The notes beneath the pieces were generated by a model. The model saw only the letters and a program-made list of their open reading frames with translations. It did not search any database and had not been told where the DNA came from. The position numbers and the translations under genes were made by a program. Below, one piece after another: positions 1 through 8,230 of a stretch of 50,104 bases of DNA (position 1 is its first letter; each line of letters begins with the position of its first letter). Where the stretch lies: the IMG/VR virus record IMGVR_UViG_3300030045_000003, positions 1 to 50,104 of that record. One strand, written 5' to 3'. The stretch comes from a virus.

Positions 1-127
1 GGGCGGGCGCGCAGGGAACGGCAGCGCCGGCAGGCCTGGAATCTCGAAGGACTGGCTTGAGTCCCGGAAGATGATCGACGTGGTGAAGTAGCCCAGCGTC
101 AGGCTCAGGTTGTACGTGTCCGGAGAT
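1..127. repeat. Left copy of the 127-bp terminal duplication (circular closure)
   Basis: Identical base for base to 49978-50104. A duplication of exactly 127 bp at the two ends is the usual k-mer overlap left when an assembler closes a circle. It lies inside one open reading frame that continues across the join, so it is not a packaging-end repeat with its own content. The unit genome is 49,977 bp. Confidence 0.95.
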
Positions 128-306
128 GCCGTCACCGGCACCATCAGCTGCAGCGTTTGCGTCAGGTCATAGATCGACAGGTAGTAACGCTGACCGTAGG
201 GATTGAACGTGCAAATGCAGTTGTACTGCGCGCCGTCAAGCGTGGCCTGGAACGAGAAATTCGAGGTCGCCGAAGGAGTGAAGGGGATGACGATCTGTGC
301 GGCCAT
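1..306 (-). CDS. Baseplate plug / C-terminal carbohydrate-binding fusion, 5' part (gene continues at 49977 and ends at 49108)
   Basis: This is the N-terminal part of a gene cut by the linear map. Translation starts at ATG 306 and runs through base 1 into 49977; the whole gene has 391 codons. The first ~95 residues begin MAAQIVIPF and include the segment NPYGQRYYLSIYD. They resemble the small beta-rich plug domain of minimal contractile-tail baseplates (Pam3 gp18-like, DUF6983). A proline run and a LamG-like domain follow across the join. The start lies 3 nt after the preceding gene's stop, in the middle of the baseplate operon. The frame across the circular junction was checked codon by codon. 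The domain name is by resemblance; the open frame is seen directly. Confidence 0.8.
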   Translation of the reverse strand, partial: MAAQIVIPFTPSATSNFSFQATLDGAQYNCICTFNPYGQRYYLSIYDLTQTLQLMVPVTASPDTYNLSLTLGYFTTSIIFRDSSQSFEIPGLPALPFPARPP

Positions 307-309
307 GGG

Positions 310-930
310 TCAGCTTCCGATGGTGTTGGCGACAGAGCTGTTGGTCGGCGGGTTCGGCACGGGCAGGCCCGCATTCAGCTTGGCGTACAGGCCATTGAAC
401 GCCTGCGTGGCGTCCTGCGCCGTCACGAGCGGCTGAACGAAGTCCCATTGGAACTTTTGCTGCACCTTGATGTCGCCCGCACTGGTGGTGTCGCGGAGCA
501 CTTTCAGCAGGCAGTTTTGATAGATGAAGCCGGGCGTTCCCACCGTGAAGCTGCCGCCCTGCTGGATGTGCGCCTGCAAGCGCTGCTGGATGAACGTGAT
601 CGTCTGTTGGATGCTCGGGTAGCTCAGTCGCCCATTGCGAACCGGGCAGACCATTTCCACGGAGAACGCGAGCGCCTGCTGAAGCATCGCGTTTGCGGCC
701 ATGCTCATCGACGCGAAGGGGTATTCGGCCGGCGAGAAGTCGATCAGCGTGCCGCCCGGCAGGAGCTTGAAGTTCGCGAAGTAGTCATTGGGGTCGGCGT
801 AGTTCGGGGATTCCGTGCCTTCGGTCAGCGAAAGGACGGTCATCGACCCGGCCGGCTTGCCTGCGGCGATGCCGTCGATCAGCGCGATGGGCGCGATCTG
901 GTAGTCGCGGATGAATTGCGGCTTGTCCAT
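310..930 (-). CDS. Baseplate/tail protein between tape measure and plug
   Basis: A 206-residue protein with no membrane segment or signal peptide. It starts one base after the tape-measure stop and ends 3 nt before the plug gene, so it belongs to the tail operon. In contractile-tail phages with this gene order, the protein directly after the tape measure is part of the baseplate hub or joins the tape measure to the hub; that role is inferred from position. No catalytic motif is visible. Some other small baseplate component is equally possible. Confidence 0.7.
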   Translation of the reverse strand: MDKPQFIRDYQIAPIALIDGIAAGKPAGSMTVLSLTEGTESPNYADPNDYFANFKLLPGGTLIDFSPAEYPFASMSMAANAMLQQALAFSVEMVCPVRNGRLSYPSIQQTITFIQQRLQAHIQQGGSFTVGTPGFIYQNCLLKVLRDTTSAGDIKVQQKFQWDFVQPLVTAQDATQAFNGLYAKLNAGLPVPNPPTNSSVANTIGS

Positions 931-931
931 G

Positions 932-2632
932 TCAGTTCATCGCTGCGACGGTGGCTTGCGCGCTGCCGCCGGTCTGGTTTTGGATCACCACCCGCACACC
1001 GTTCTCCGTGAAATTGCTGGCGCCGTTCTCCTGCTTCGTGATCGCCACCACCAGCTTCACAAGCTGATCCATGGACTGCGGATCGAGCTTCTGATCGGGA
1101 CCGAATCCGGTTCGCTTCGAGGCGTTTGCGATGAGCGCCGCCGTGTCGTTTTCGCTGCCCGGCGAATACTTGTTCAGGATGCTCCTGATCGTCGTGAGGT
1201 GGTCGCGCTGTTCGTACAGTTGAAGCTGACGCGCGAGCGCCGCGATCCCCTGGTCATCATTCTGGAACGTCTGGAACCCCGTCGTGGAACCCGGAATGCG
1301 CAAATTGCCCGGATTGTGGTTGCGCACCGATAGCGGGGTGTTTCCGGTCAGGTGATCCCAGATAGCCCCGTAGACGCCGCCAGCGGCCCGCAGGCCATCC
1401 ATGAAGCCATGCTTCTTGGCCTCGCCCGCGGCAGGCATGGACGATACGGTTCCCTGCGCCGTCTCCTGGGCTACTTGGGACTTCGGGAACAGCTTTGCCA
1501 GGTAGGTCGCCATCGTGTGTATGGCGCCCATGAACGATTCCACGTCGGACGCAAACTCTTTGCTTCCGAGATAGCTCCCGAGTTTTTCGAGCGCGCCGCC
1601 GACTGCCTCGATCCACTTCTGAAGCCCGCCATTCGACGCGAACGATTCGACCGCCGCTGCGATCCCATCCGCGAACTTTTCCAGGAACGGCGTCAGCGTC
1701 TCCAGGCTCTTGATCAGCGACACCTCGATGCCCTCGCCGGCTCGCTTCATGGAGACGATGAAGTCCTGCCACGCGCGGCCGGTTTCATCGTCCACGTTCA
1801 GTTTCTCGCGGTCGGCCTTGTAGGCGTCGATGGTCTTTGTCAGTTCCTCGGACGTGAGGGCGGACAGGCGGCGCAGGTCTTCCATGCTCACAAGCTGGTC
1901 GAGCCCGCGCGCCTGCGCGCCCTGGAGCGTGCTGCCGCCCGCCTTGAACGCCTGCACGAGCTTGGGCAGGATTTCCGGGAGAATCTGGCCGGCGCTCTTG
2001 CCCTGCGTGTTCTCGCCGAGCGCGTTGAAAATCCACTGCTTCGAACGGTCGGACTGCGCGCTTGCAATGCTGCCGAGCGCAGCTTCCGGGTCGATGTACT
2101 TGCCGAAATTGACGTTGGCCGCGCGAAGCTCGCCCGTGTTGATGCCCAGCCCCAGCGACTGCCGGCGCGCGTTGGACGCCGAGCCCGCCAAGCCACCCAG
2201 GCCGAAGCCGGACGCGATGGCGCTGAACGCCGCCCACTTGGCCGCGCTGAACGCCGTACTGGCGACATTGCGCGCCACGTCGCCCGTCCACTTGACGGCA
2301 TCGCGCAAGTGCTGGATGTCCTCGGCGCGCTGCTTTTTCTTGCGCGCGCCTTCCTTTTCTTCGTCGGCGATTCGCTTTTTGCGCGCGTCGGTCTCGGCCT
2401 TGTCCTTCTTGGCCTTGTCGTCGCGCTCCGTCTTGGCCTTCTTGATCGCTTCGGCGTCGGCCTTGTCCGTCTTGCGGCGCTCGGCAGCGAGCTTGCCTTC
2501 CTGCTGGACGGCCTCTTTCGTCGCCTCAAGCTGTTCTTCGGTGTTGACCTTGAACTTGGCAAATTCGGCGGCGAACTTCTTCCAGTCCGCATCATCGATG
2601 CCGATCTTTACGACGGAGACTTTTTCGCTCAT
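932..2632 (-). CDS. Tail tape measure protein with C-terminal peptidoglycan-hydrolase-like domain
   Basis: 566 residues. Residues about 20-115 form a long charged coiled coil rich in K, E and A. A hydrophobic Ala/Gly-rich stretch follows (about 120-155) and then a helical middle. From about residue 435 the sequence VRNHNPGNLR, with a following GFQTF and RTGFGPDQ, matches the lysozyme/transglycosylase-like fold of PRD1 P5-type structural muramidases. Tape measures set tail length and enter the periplasm during DNA injection; a terminal hydrolase would help pierce peptidoglycan. It lies directly downstream of the frameshifted chaperone, the standard order. At 566 residues it predicts a fairly short tail. 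The tape-measure role is secure from size and position; the hydrolase activity is an inference from motif. Confidence 0.88.
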   Translation of the reverse strand: MSEKVSVVKIGIDDADWKKFAAEFAKFKVNTEEQLEATKEAVQQEGKLAAERRKTDKADAEAIKKAKTERDDKAKKDKAETDARKKRIADEEKEGARKKKQRAEDIQHLRDAVKWTGDVARNVASTAFSAAKWAAFSAIASGFGLGGLAGSASNARRQSLGLGINTGELRAANVNFGKYIDPEAALGSIASAQSDRSKQWIFNALGENTQGKSAGQILPEILPKLVQAFKAGGSTLQGAQARGLDQLVSMEDLRRLSALTSEELTKTIDAYKADREKLNVDDETGRAWQDFIVSMKRAGEGIEVSLIKSLETLTPFLEKFADGIAAAVESFASNGGLQKWIEAVGGALEKLGSYLGSKEFASDVESFMGAIHTMATYLAKLFPKSQVAQETAQGTVSSMPAAGEAKKHGFMDGLRAAGGVYGAIWDHLTGNTPLSVRNHNPGNLRIPGSTTGFQTFQNDDQGIAALARQLQLYEQRDHLTTIRSILNKYSPGSENDTAALIANASKRTGFGPDQKLDPQSMDQLVKLVVAITKQENGASNFTENGVRVVIQNQTGGSAQATVAAMN

Positions 2633-2644
2633 GGCCTCATTGTC

Positions 2645-3351
2645 TCAGGGGATTGACCGCCGGGCCAGCGCCCGAATCAAGTGCCGCTGTCGGTACTGCT
2701 GCGCGTCCAGGAAGCCGGCCGAACTGGTTTCGGTCAAGTCCTTGAACCATGGCCCGGCCAGCAGGGTCAGACAGTGACCGATACAGTGGGTTTCGTCGTA
2801 GGTTCGGCAGGCGTCAATGTCGGCAAGGAAGCGATGAACTCCGTATTGCTCCAGGAGCCAAAGCCCCAGCCGCGCGATTCCCCCACCATCGGAAGCAGAC
2901 GCTCCGAGAGCGCCTTCGGTGCGGCCCTGACACTCGACGTAAAAAAAGTGATGCTGTTGAGCACCTCCGAGTAAGCGTCGTCATCGACGATGCCGTGCGC
3001 GTGCGCGGTGGCGAGCGTGGTCTCTTTCCAGCCGCCGCCGGCCGGGTCAGCGTAGACCACCGTCGTCAGGCGAATGAACTCGTTCACGAGGCCCAGGCGC
3101 ACGCCCGAAGGGGTATCCCAGGTGCCAAGCCCCTTGGCTGCGGACATGAGCGCCGGATAGGCGATTTGCGGCCCGACCAGCGCCAAGTGCTGGGCATCGC
3201 TTTCCCCGTAGCACTTGGAGAAAACCGCGCCCAGTTCGGCATAGAACTGTTCGAATGTGACTTGCGCGATGGGCAGGCAGTGGACGTGAACCACGCCGTA
3301 CTTCTCGGACTCGACCTGGAAAGTCAGGTGCAGCTTGGAGTTGATCTTCAT
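2645..3351 (-). CDS. Tail assembly chaperone, -1 frameshift product (gpG-T-like)
   Basis: The short product is read in one frame from 3351 to 2767 (194 residues). A run of seven T on the coding strand (2947-2941, codons ACT TTT TTT ACG) is a classical slippery heptamer. A -1 slip opens a second frame for 98 more codons, ending at TGA 2645, 12 nt before the tape-measure start. The fused product would be 235 residues. Paired chaperones made by frameshift, placed directly before the tape measure, are near-universal in long-tailed phages. Without the second frame there would be an unexplained 134-nt gap. The N-terminal part is an ordinary soluble protein that would bind tube and tape measure. The frameshift is predicted, not shown. 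Confidence 0.8.
2941..2947 (-). promoter_or_regulatory. Predicted -1 ribosomal frameshift site (T7 slippery run)
   Basis: Seven consecutive T on the minus strand, in register T TTT TTT with the zero frame, followed by ACG. It sits just where the zero-frame and -1-frame chaperone reading frames can be joined. See the chaperone entry. Confidence 0.72.
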
Positions 3352-3363
3352 GTGCGTCCAGAA

Positions 3364-3391
3364 TGAGAAAAGCCCCGCAGGGCAGGGCTTT
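3364..3391 (-). terminator. Intrinsic terminator/attenuator after the tail tube gene
   Basis: On the minus strand an AAAGCCC/GGGCTTT stem (3391-3385 with 3375-3369) closes a 9-nt loop and is followed by TTTTCTC. It lies between the tube gene and the tail assembly chaperone. A hairpin here would make tube mRNA more abundant than the downstream chaperone and tape-measure mRNA, which fits the stoichiometry. Confidence 0.65.
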
Positions 3392-3414
3392 CATTGTCGC
3401 GCGAAATGCCGGGC

Positions 3415-3855
3415 TCAGGCGGCAGTCCAGAGTTCGGAATTGACGTTGTAGATGCCGCGCAGTCGCAGGGTATACGTCGGGTCATTCCCGTCGAACGTCA
3501 TGTTGGGAACGTTCTCGATGATGCAGCCCTCGATCTGGTACAGCGGCAGGAGCGCGCTGTCCGAAATCACATTGATCGATCCAACAGAGGTGTTCGTCTC
3601 GACCTGGGACTTGAACGCCGCGGCCAGTGCTTGCGTGCGCAGAATGTGGACTTCCACCACGGCCATGACGTAGGGCTCGGGCGAATCGACCGCGCCCGTC
3701 ATCGTCGCGATCTTCTTGGACGCCACGCCTTCGAAGCCGACCGAAATGCCGCCCTTGGCGAGGAACGGCGAGGTGATCGACAGCGCGGGGTAGTCGGCGA
3801 AGATCACCGCACTGCGTAAAAGATTTAGCACACCCTGATTCAGAGGCACGGCCAT
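3415..3855 (-). CDS. Tail tube protein
   Basis: 146 residues, a typical length for a contractile-tail inner tube protein (DUF3277-like by resemblance). It has a beta-rich pattern with no signal or membrane segment. It is placed after the sheath and before the chaperone and tape measure, the standard order, although a homing endonuclease gene now separates it from the sheath. It polymerises into hexameric rings that line the sheath and carry the DNA. A terminator follows at 3364-3391, in line with high tube expression. Its start overlaps the endonuclease stop by one base. Confidence rests mainly on position, size and composition. Confidence 0.82.
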   Translation of the reverse strand: MAVPLNQGVLNLLRSAVIFADYPALSITSPFLAKGGISVGFEGVASKKIATMTGAVDSPEPYVMAVVEVHILRTQALAAAFKSQVETNTSVGSINVISDSALLPLYQIEGCIIENVPNMTFDGNDPTYTLRLRGIYNVNSELWTAA

Positions 3856-4607
3856 TATTCGACTCCTTCTTTCGTGTGTTCCGACACCGATGCAATCAGC
3901 GCCTTAGTTTCCCGCTCGGCTGCGCGTCTTGCTTGTTGCGCGGCCTTCATGCTTGCCTTGGCCTCATCGCTGTATTTTCGACCAAGCGCAGATTGTCTGC
4001 GCTTCTCAATCTCTTCGGGGGACTGCTTTCTGCCGACGTGAATCGCAAGCAGTTTCGCCTGATGCTCCGGTGTCATCGGGATTGGCTTGCGCTTCAATCC
4101 AGCGACTCGACACTTCTCTCTTGACTCAGCCGTATGGCCCCTAAGGTCAGTCCGGGCTTTCTGTGCGGCAGACATATTGGCCCGAGCCTCATCAGTCCAC
4201 ACCCTCGGCTTGCGCGTTTTTGCGGCAGCGCTCATGCGCGCCTTCTGTTCATCGGTCATCAGCTTGCCACGTCGAGCCGCGCCGATCTTCTTGCGCACCT
4301 CATCGCATCCGCTGACGCCATCTCCGCCCGCCGTCAGGTTATATCCGTGCGGTGCCATTGATCCAGCCTGGGCAATCAGGGTTCGCTCCAGTTCAGCCAG
4401 TTCAGCGCGATCCTTGATGATCGGGGCCGCGATTTCCTCGATCACGAAGTTCTCGATCCCGTGCTTCCGCATGGCGGCGTGAAGGGCGAATCCACCACCA
4501 TGCCGGAATTTCGCCACATGGATTGCCCATCGCTCAGCGAGCGTCATTGTGGTCAGGCCAATGTAGACCTTACCCGTGATGACATTCGTGACCTGATAGC
4601 ACAACAT
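3855..4607 (-). CDS. GIY-YIG homing endonuclease with NUMOD-type repeats
   Basis: 250 residues. The N-terminal nuclease starts with LCYQVTN and GKVYIGLT, the two halves of the GIY-YIG motif, and continues with a conserved E in AELERTLIAQ and YNLTAGGDG. From about residue 100 there are repeated short helical units of the type DEQKARMSAAAK, SDEAKASMKAA and PEEIEKRRQSAL. These are the NUMOD/nuclease-associated DNA-binding modules of free-standing homing enzymes. The gene separates sheath and tube genes, which are normally adjacent. This is the classic position of a selfish endonuclease that inserts beside a conserved structural gene and converts rivals that lack it. Confidence 0.9.
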   Translation of the reverse strand: MLCYQVTNVITGKVYIGLTTMTLAERWAIHVAKFRHGGGFALHAAMRKHGIENFVIEEIAAPIIKDRAELAELERTLIAQAGSMAPHGYNLTAGGDGVSGCDEVRKKIGAARRGKLMTDEQKARMSAAAKTRKPRVWTDEARANMSAAQKARTDLRGHTAESREKCRVAGLKRKPIPMTPEHQAKLLAIHVGRKQSPEEIEKRRQSALGRKYSDEAKASMKAAQQARRAAERETKALIASVSEHTKEGVE

Positions 4608-4610
4608 GCG

Positions 4611-5924
4611 TCAGCCGTTCGCGATGTTGGAGACGGTCAGGTTGACCACGATCTGGTCGAACCCGCGCGCCGGGGTGAACGTCAGCGCCAGGCCGGCGTA
4701 CTTTCCGATGGCGTAATCGCCCGGTTCCTGCACCACGTAGGTGGAGAACGGAATCGCGGTGACGGTCGGCGGCGGCGAGTTCAGCACCATGCCGAAGGCG
4801 ATGCCGTTGTTGACCACCTGTTGCGAGACCTTCTGCAACTGGTTGATGCCGGCCTGGTTGTAGTACAGCGGATTCGTCGGGCTGTTCGACCCGTTGATGA
4901 CCGCGGCCGACAGCGCCATGTCCTGGTTGATGATCATCCAGTCCACGGAGTACCAGAAGTTCCACGGGTTCAGGTCGCCGTACACGCCGTTGACAATCAG
5001 CGTGTTCGAGATGCCGCCCTCGGCGCCCGTGCCCACCCAGTTCAGGCCAGCGGCCTTGTAGGTGGTCGCGTTGGAAGGCGACAGCGTGTAGGGCGTGACG
5101 CCGAACAGGTAGCGGTATTCCAGCGGCGCCACGAGGTTGACCGGGCCGGGATCGGCCGACAACTGGGCGTAGAGCATCGCCGCGGCGCTGAACTCCGTGG
5201 TCGGCGCGCTCGGGGACTGGAGCACGAGGTACGCGGCCTTCGTCGGGATCGTCGCCCAGGCCGAATAGGTCGCCGCCGTCGTCGTGACCAGGAAGTAGGT
5301 CGCCGAGGTCGGCGAATCGTACTGGCGGAACAGCGTCGGCGCCGTGGTCTCCGTGTCCCACGTCATCGGCACGAGGTAGGCGTAGAACTGCTTGGCCGGG
5401 TTCGTCAGGTACGTCGAGAGCGCCGTGACGCCAGCCGCCGGGGTGCCGGCGCCCAGTTCCAGGACGTAGACCGCCTGCGTGTTGCCCTGCGCGAAGAACG
5501 TGTCGCCCATCGCGGTGAGTTCGCTCACCGAGTCAAGCTGGAACGTGCCGAGCGTGGTTTCCGAGCCGGGGTTCGACGCGAGCGGGTAGGTGAACGTGGT
5601 GGCGTTCACTTCCGTGCAGGCAAACGTGCCGTTGTAGCCACTCGGGACGACGCCGGAGATTTGCCCCTGAACGGCGCCGCCGGCCGGGATGCCGTGCGCC
5701 GCTGCGGTCACGACGGTGACGACGCTGGACGTCCAGGAGATGGACGAAATGGCAATCGGCGCCTTCAGCAGAGCGGTCAGGTCGGCATTCTGCGTCAGCA
5801 GCGCCGAAGTGCCCGCCGCCAGCGTCGTGCCGCCCTGCGAGATCAGCGCGCCAGTGCGCTGGAGTTGGCTGGGTGCCGAAGCCACAGCCTCACTCACGTT
5901 GACGATGACGATGGACGTGCTCAT
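4611..5924 (-). CDS. Tail sheath protein with an inserted beta-sandwich domain
   Basis: 437 residues. The C-terminal part (about 330-437, including WNFWYSVDWMIINQDMA and the final segment with GDYAIGKYAGL) fits a contractile sheath of the DUF3383 type, whose terminal strands link neighbouring subunits. Residues about 55-125 form an inserted module with SSVVTVVTAAAHGIPAG, GYNGTF and TTFTYPL. This is a small repeated Ig-like fold seen in many phage surface proteins and probably decorates the outside of the sheath. The sheath contracts and drives the tube through the envelope. It lies between the 126-residue structural gene and the GIY-YIG gene. Assignment as sheath is strong; the role of the insertion is inferred. 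Confidence 0.87.
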   Translation of the reverse strand: MSTSIVIVNVSEAVASAPSQLQRTGALISQGGTTLAAGTSALLTQNADLTALLKAPIAISSISWTSSVVTVVTAAAHGIPAGGAVQGQISGVVPSGYNGTFACTEVNATTFTYPLASNPGSETTLGTFQLDSVSELTAMGDTFFAQGNTQAVYVLELGAGTPAAGVTALSTYLTNPAKQFYAYLVPMTWDTETTAPTLFRQYDSPTSATYFLVTTTAATYSAWATIPTKAAYLVLQSPSAPTTEFSAAAMLYAQLSADPGPVNLVAPLEYRYLFGVTPYTLSPSNATTYKAAGLNWVGTGAEGGISNTLIVNGVYGDLNPWNFWYSVDWMIINQDMALSAAVINGSNSPTNPLYYNQAGINQLQKVSQQVVNNGIAFGMVLNSPPPTVTAIPFSTYVVQEPGDYAIGKYAGLALTFTPARGFDQIVVNLTVSNIANG

Positions 5925-5939
5925 GGGCTAGGCCCTCGC

Positions 5940-6320
5940 TTACTGGTAGCTCAGGGAAATCACGCCCGCCGTGCCGACAAGCAGGCACAGGCCATTCGTG
6001 AGCGGGAAATCGACGTCGTAGATGCCGGCCGTCTGCGGGATGGAGAACACGAGGTTCGAGGCCGCGGCGGCGCCCGAGGTGGCCGAATCGTAGATCGCGC
6101 TGGTCGCGCTCGCGGCGGTGTTGACGATCACCTTGTTGATCCGGCGGGCCGTGGCCGATACCAGCTTGACCGCCGCCGCCGTGTTGTTCAGCGATGACTT
6201 GTTGCCCTGGCCGATCAGCAGCGCGCCGACGGTATCGGTCACCAGCGGGGCTTGGATGTTGCCGGTGTTGCTCGCATTGGGCTTGACCGCTGCGGATACG
6301 AGAAGGGCGTTTTGACCCAT
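5940..6320 (-). CDS. Small structural protein upstream of the tail sheath
   Basis: 126 residues, rich in A, S and T, with alternating hydrophobic residues that suggest an all-beta fold. No signal peptide or membrane helix. It lies 15 nt before the sheath gene in the head-tail region. The composition resembles small decoration or neck-whisker proteins, and a similar style of protein (85 residues) occurs in the fibre region at 43726-43983. No family is recognised, so the structural role is inferred from context only. Confidence 0.6.
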   Translation of the reverse strand: MGQNALLVSAAVKPNASNTGNIQAPLVTDTVGALLIGQGNKSSLNNTAAAVKLVSATARRINKVIVNTAASATSAIYDSATSGAAAASNLVFSIPQTAGIYDVDFPLTNGLCLLVGTAGVISLSYQ

Positions 6321-6375
6321 GATTCGGTTCCTTCAATGAGGTGGTTACGCTGCGTTTCCGCGCGACAGGGCCATT

Positions 6376-7359
6376 CTACGGGCCACCGGCCTGCACCACA
6401 ATGCTGCCGGTAATTTGGCTCTGCGTGGTCAGCGTGATGAACGCCGAGGCGATGAGTTCGCGAGCGATGGCGCGCGAGCGCTGCTGAAGGTAGTTCACGT
6501 CCACGGTCATCGTCTTTTGCTGCGCGATGACGGCCAATTCAGGCTGCGTTTTCTTCTGATCGACAGGCACGATGGACGTCATCGTTCCATAGGGCGCGTC
6601 ATCGGGCATGGAGTTGTCCAGGATCGCCTTCTGGAAGTCCAGCGCCTGGTCGCTGCGGCAACCCCAGAGCGTGAACGTCACCGTCTCTTTGCAGAGCTGC
6701 GCCTGGGATGAATTCGATTGCACCAGCGGCGCCATCGTCATCGCCTGCGTGCCGGTGATGTCCGCCGTGACGTAGGGCGGCACCAGGTTCATGGGCGACA
6801 GGTCGGCCGGGTAGACCGGCAGGCCGCTCGTGCTCATCGCCATCCAAATGGGCAGCGAGTTCGATACGATGGGCAGCGTGCCCACAATCGACGGGTCGCT
6901 GATGACCTGCGTGGCCTCGTAGGGCAGCACGGCAACGCCGACATAGTGCCAAATGTCGGCCGCCTCGTAGCGGTTGGTCTGTGACGAGAACGCGGCCAGC
7001 GAGCCATTGGGCAGCGTCAGCATGAACAGCGAATCCGCCGCCATGTCCGAGAACTCAAGAATCTGCGTCTCGGACGTGAACACCACGGTCTGCCGCGCGA
7101 TGGTGCTGTCAGGGTTTTGCTCTACGCGCTGGGCGACGTGCAGGCTTCCGTTGGCCTGAAACGTCATGTTGTTGTCGATCACGTCCGGATTGATCGCGCT
7201 GCCCAGGCACCAAAACACATAGCCATCGACCGGCAGGATCAGGCGTTGGTAGAGCGTGAACGTGTAAAGCTGCGCCCGCGAAAGCTGATCGACGCCAGCT
7301 TGCAGGACAGCGCCCATGCCAGCGCCCGCGGCGGTTGCGGCTTCGGCGAGCGTGCTCAT
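6376..7359 (-). CDS. Neck/tail-completion region protein, unknown
   Basis: 327 residues, acidic, without membrane segments. It begins with an Ala-rich helix (LAEAATAAGAGMGAVL) and otherwise has a mixed alpha/beta pattern. It overlaps the upstream 139-residue gene by four bases, so the two are probably translated together. The position between head-tail joining genes and the sheath suggests a tail terminator or neck component. I recognise no named family. Confidence 0.65.
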   Translation of the reverse strand: MSTLAEAATAAGAGMGAVLQAGVDQLSRAQLYTFTLYQRLILPVDGYVFWCLGSAINPDVIDNNMTFQANGSLHVAQRVEQNPDSTIARQTVVFTSETQILEFSDMAADSLFMLTLPNGSLAAFSSQTNRYEAADIWHYVGVAVLPYEATQVISDPSIVGTLPIVSNSLPIWMAMSTSGLPVYPADLSPMNLVPPYVTADITGTQAMTMAPLVQSNSSQAQLCKETVTFTLWGCRSDQALDFQKAILDNSMPDDAPYGTMTSIVPVDQKKTQPELAVIAQQKTMTVDVNYLQQRSRAIARELIASAFITLTTQSQITGSIVVQAGGP

Positions 7360-7775
7360 TTTTCCATCCAGGCCAGCAGCGAGTTACGCAGCATCATCGT
7401 GTCCTCGAAAGACGGCCGGCGCGCGCCCTTCTGGAACGCGCTCTTGCGGTGGTTGATGCCCTTGAGCGCAGCTTGCGTGGGCACGCCGATCATGCCGATT
7501 TTCTCCGCGGCGCCCGTGTCCAGGAAGCTCTTGAACAGCGCCGCGATTTCCTCGCAGCCATCGGCATACGGATTCTCCGGGGCGTGGCCGGTGTTGAGCA
7601 GGTCGCTCATCGCCGAGTCGATGCTCCGCGCCAGGATGTCCGCAATCTGGTCGGCATTCGATTCGTAGAACCCGCGAAACAGGTCGTATTTCGATTCCAG
7701 GATTTGCGCAAGGTCGCCCGTCGTGATGCGGCTGTCCAGGTGAGGGGCGTCGATGACGCCGAGGTTGAGTTCCAC
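7356..7775 (-). CDS. Head-tail joining region protein, unknown
   Basis: 139 residues, mainly helical. A late segment (HRKSAFQKGARRPSF) is strongly basic and resembles the tails of HK97 gp10-like or minor neck proteins. Its stop overlaps the next gene's start (ATGA). It is flanked by other small neck genes, so a connector or tail-completion role is likely from position only. Confidence 0.62.
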   Translation of the reverse strand: MELNLGVIDAPHLDSRITTGDLAQILESKYDLFRGFYESNADQIADILARSIDSAMSDLLNTGHAPENPYADGCEEIAALFKSFLDTGAAEKIGMIGVPTQAALKGINHRKSAFQKGARRPSFEDTMMLRNSLLAWMEK

Positions 7776-8228
7776 CTATGACAAGCCCCACGAGGACGGA
7801 CCAAGCTCGCCCATGATCGCAATTGCGCGCCGGCCGAATGGGTCGGCCATCGTCTGCAGGTCAAACAGACTCAGGTTCGCCAGTTGCGTGCCCACCGTCA
7901 GCCCCGTGGACGTGCCGTTGTCGCTCGTGTTGGTCACGACACCCGGGACAAGGTTGTTCACCTTGTACGTCGAGCGCAGAGTGGTGAAGAACGTTTGCCC
8001 ATCCTGATCCGGCTGGTAGTTGACCAGCATCGACACGCCCAGGTTGTAGACGCAGGCCGTGTACAGCAGGCCGCTCATGCACTGCATCGACAGCGGCACC
8101 CACTCCAGCGAATAGGTCAGCGCGTCCTGGAACCCAGGATCGCCATCGGGCATCGCGTCCGTGGTGATGCCCGCGACGTTGCGGCAAAACGTCGTGAAGC
8201 CGGACAAGCTGGGTGTCGTGTCGGGCAT
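7776..8228 (-). CDS. Head-tail connector candidate
   Basis: 150 residues with no signal or membrane segment. Part of the run of four small genes between capsid and sheath that normally encode head-closure, connector and tail-terminator proteins. The N-terminal half is helical with several aromatic residues (LEWVPLSMQCMSGLLYTA). Which of the joining proteins this is cannot be decided from the sequence. Confidence 0.6.
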   Translation of the reverse strand: MPDTTPSLSGFTTFCRNVAGITTDAMPDGDPGFQDALTYSLEWVPLSMQCMSGLLYTACVYNLGVSMLVNYQPDQDGQTFFTTLRSTYKVNNLVPGVVTNTSDNGTSTGLTVGTQLANLSLFDLQTMADPFGRRAIAIMGELGPSSWGLS

Positions 8229-8230
8229 GC

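Noticed and set aside
1-127. True terminal repeat or packaging end
   Set aside because: The duplication is exactly 127 bp, lies in mid-gene and reads in one frame across the join. Assembly overlap explains it fully.
4461-6197. Very long open frames on the plus strand opposite the sheath and other late genes (also 9279-11357, 13956-15326, 1352-2656)
   Set aside because: They are mirror frames of high-GC genes on the other strand, Arg/His/Gly-rich, with no ribosome-binding sites or recognisable domains.
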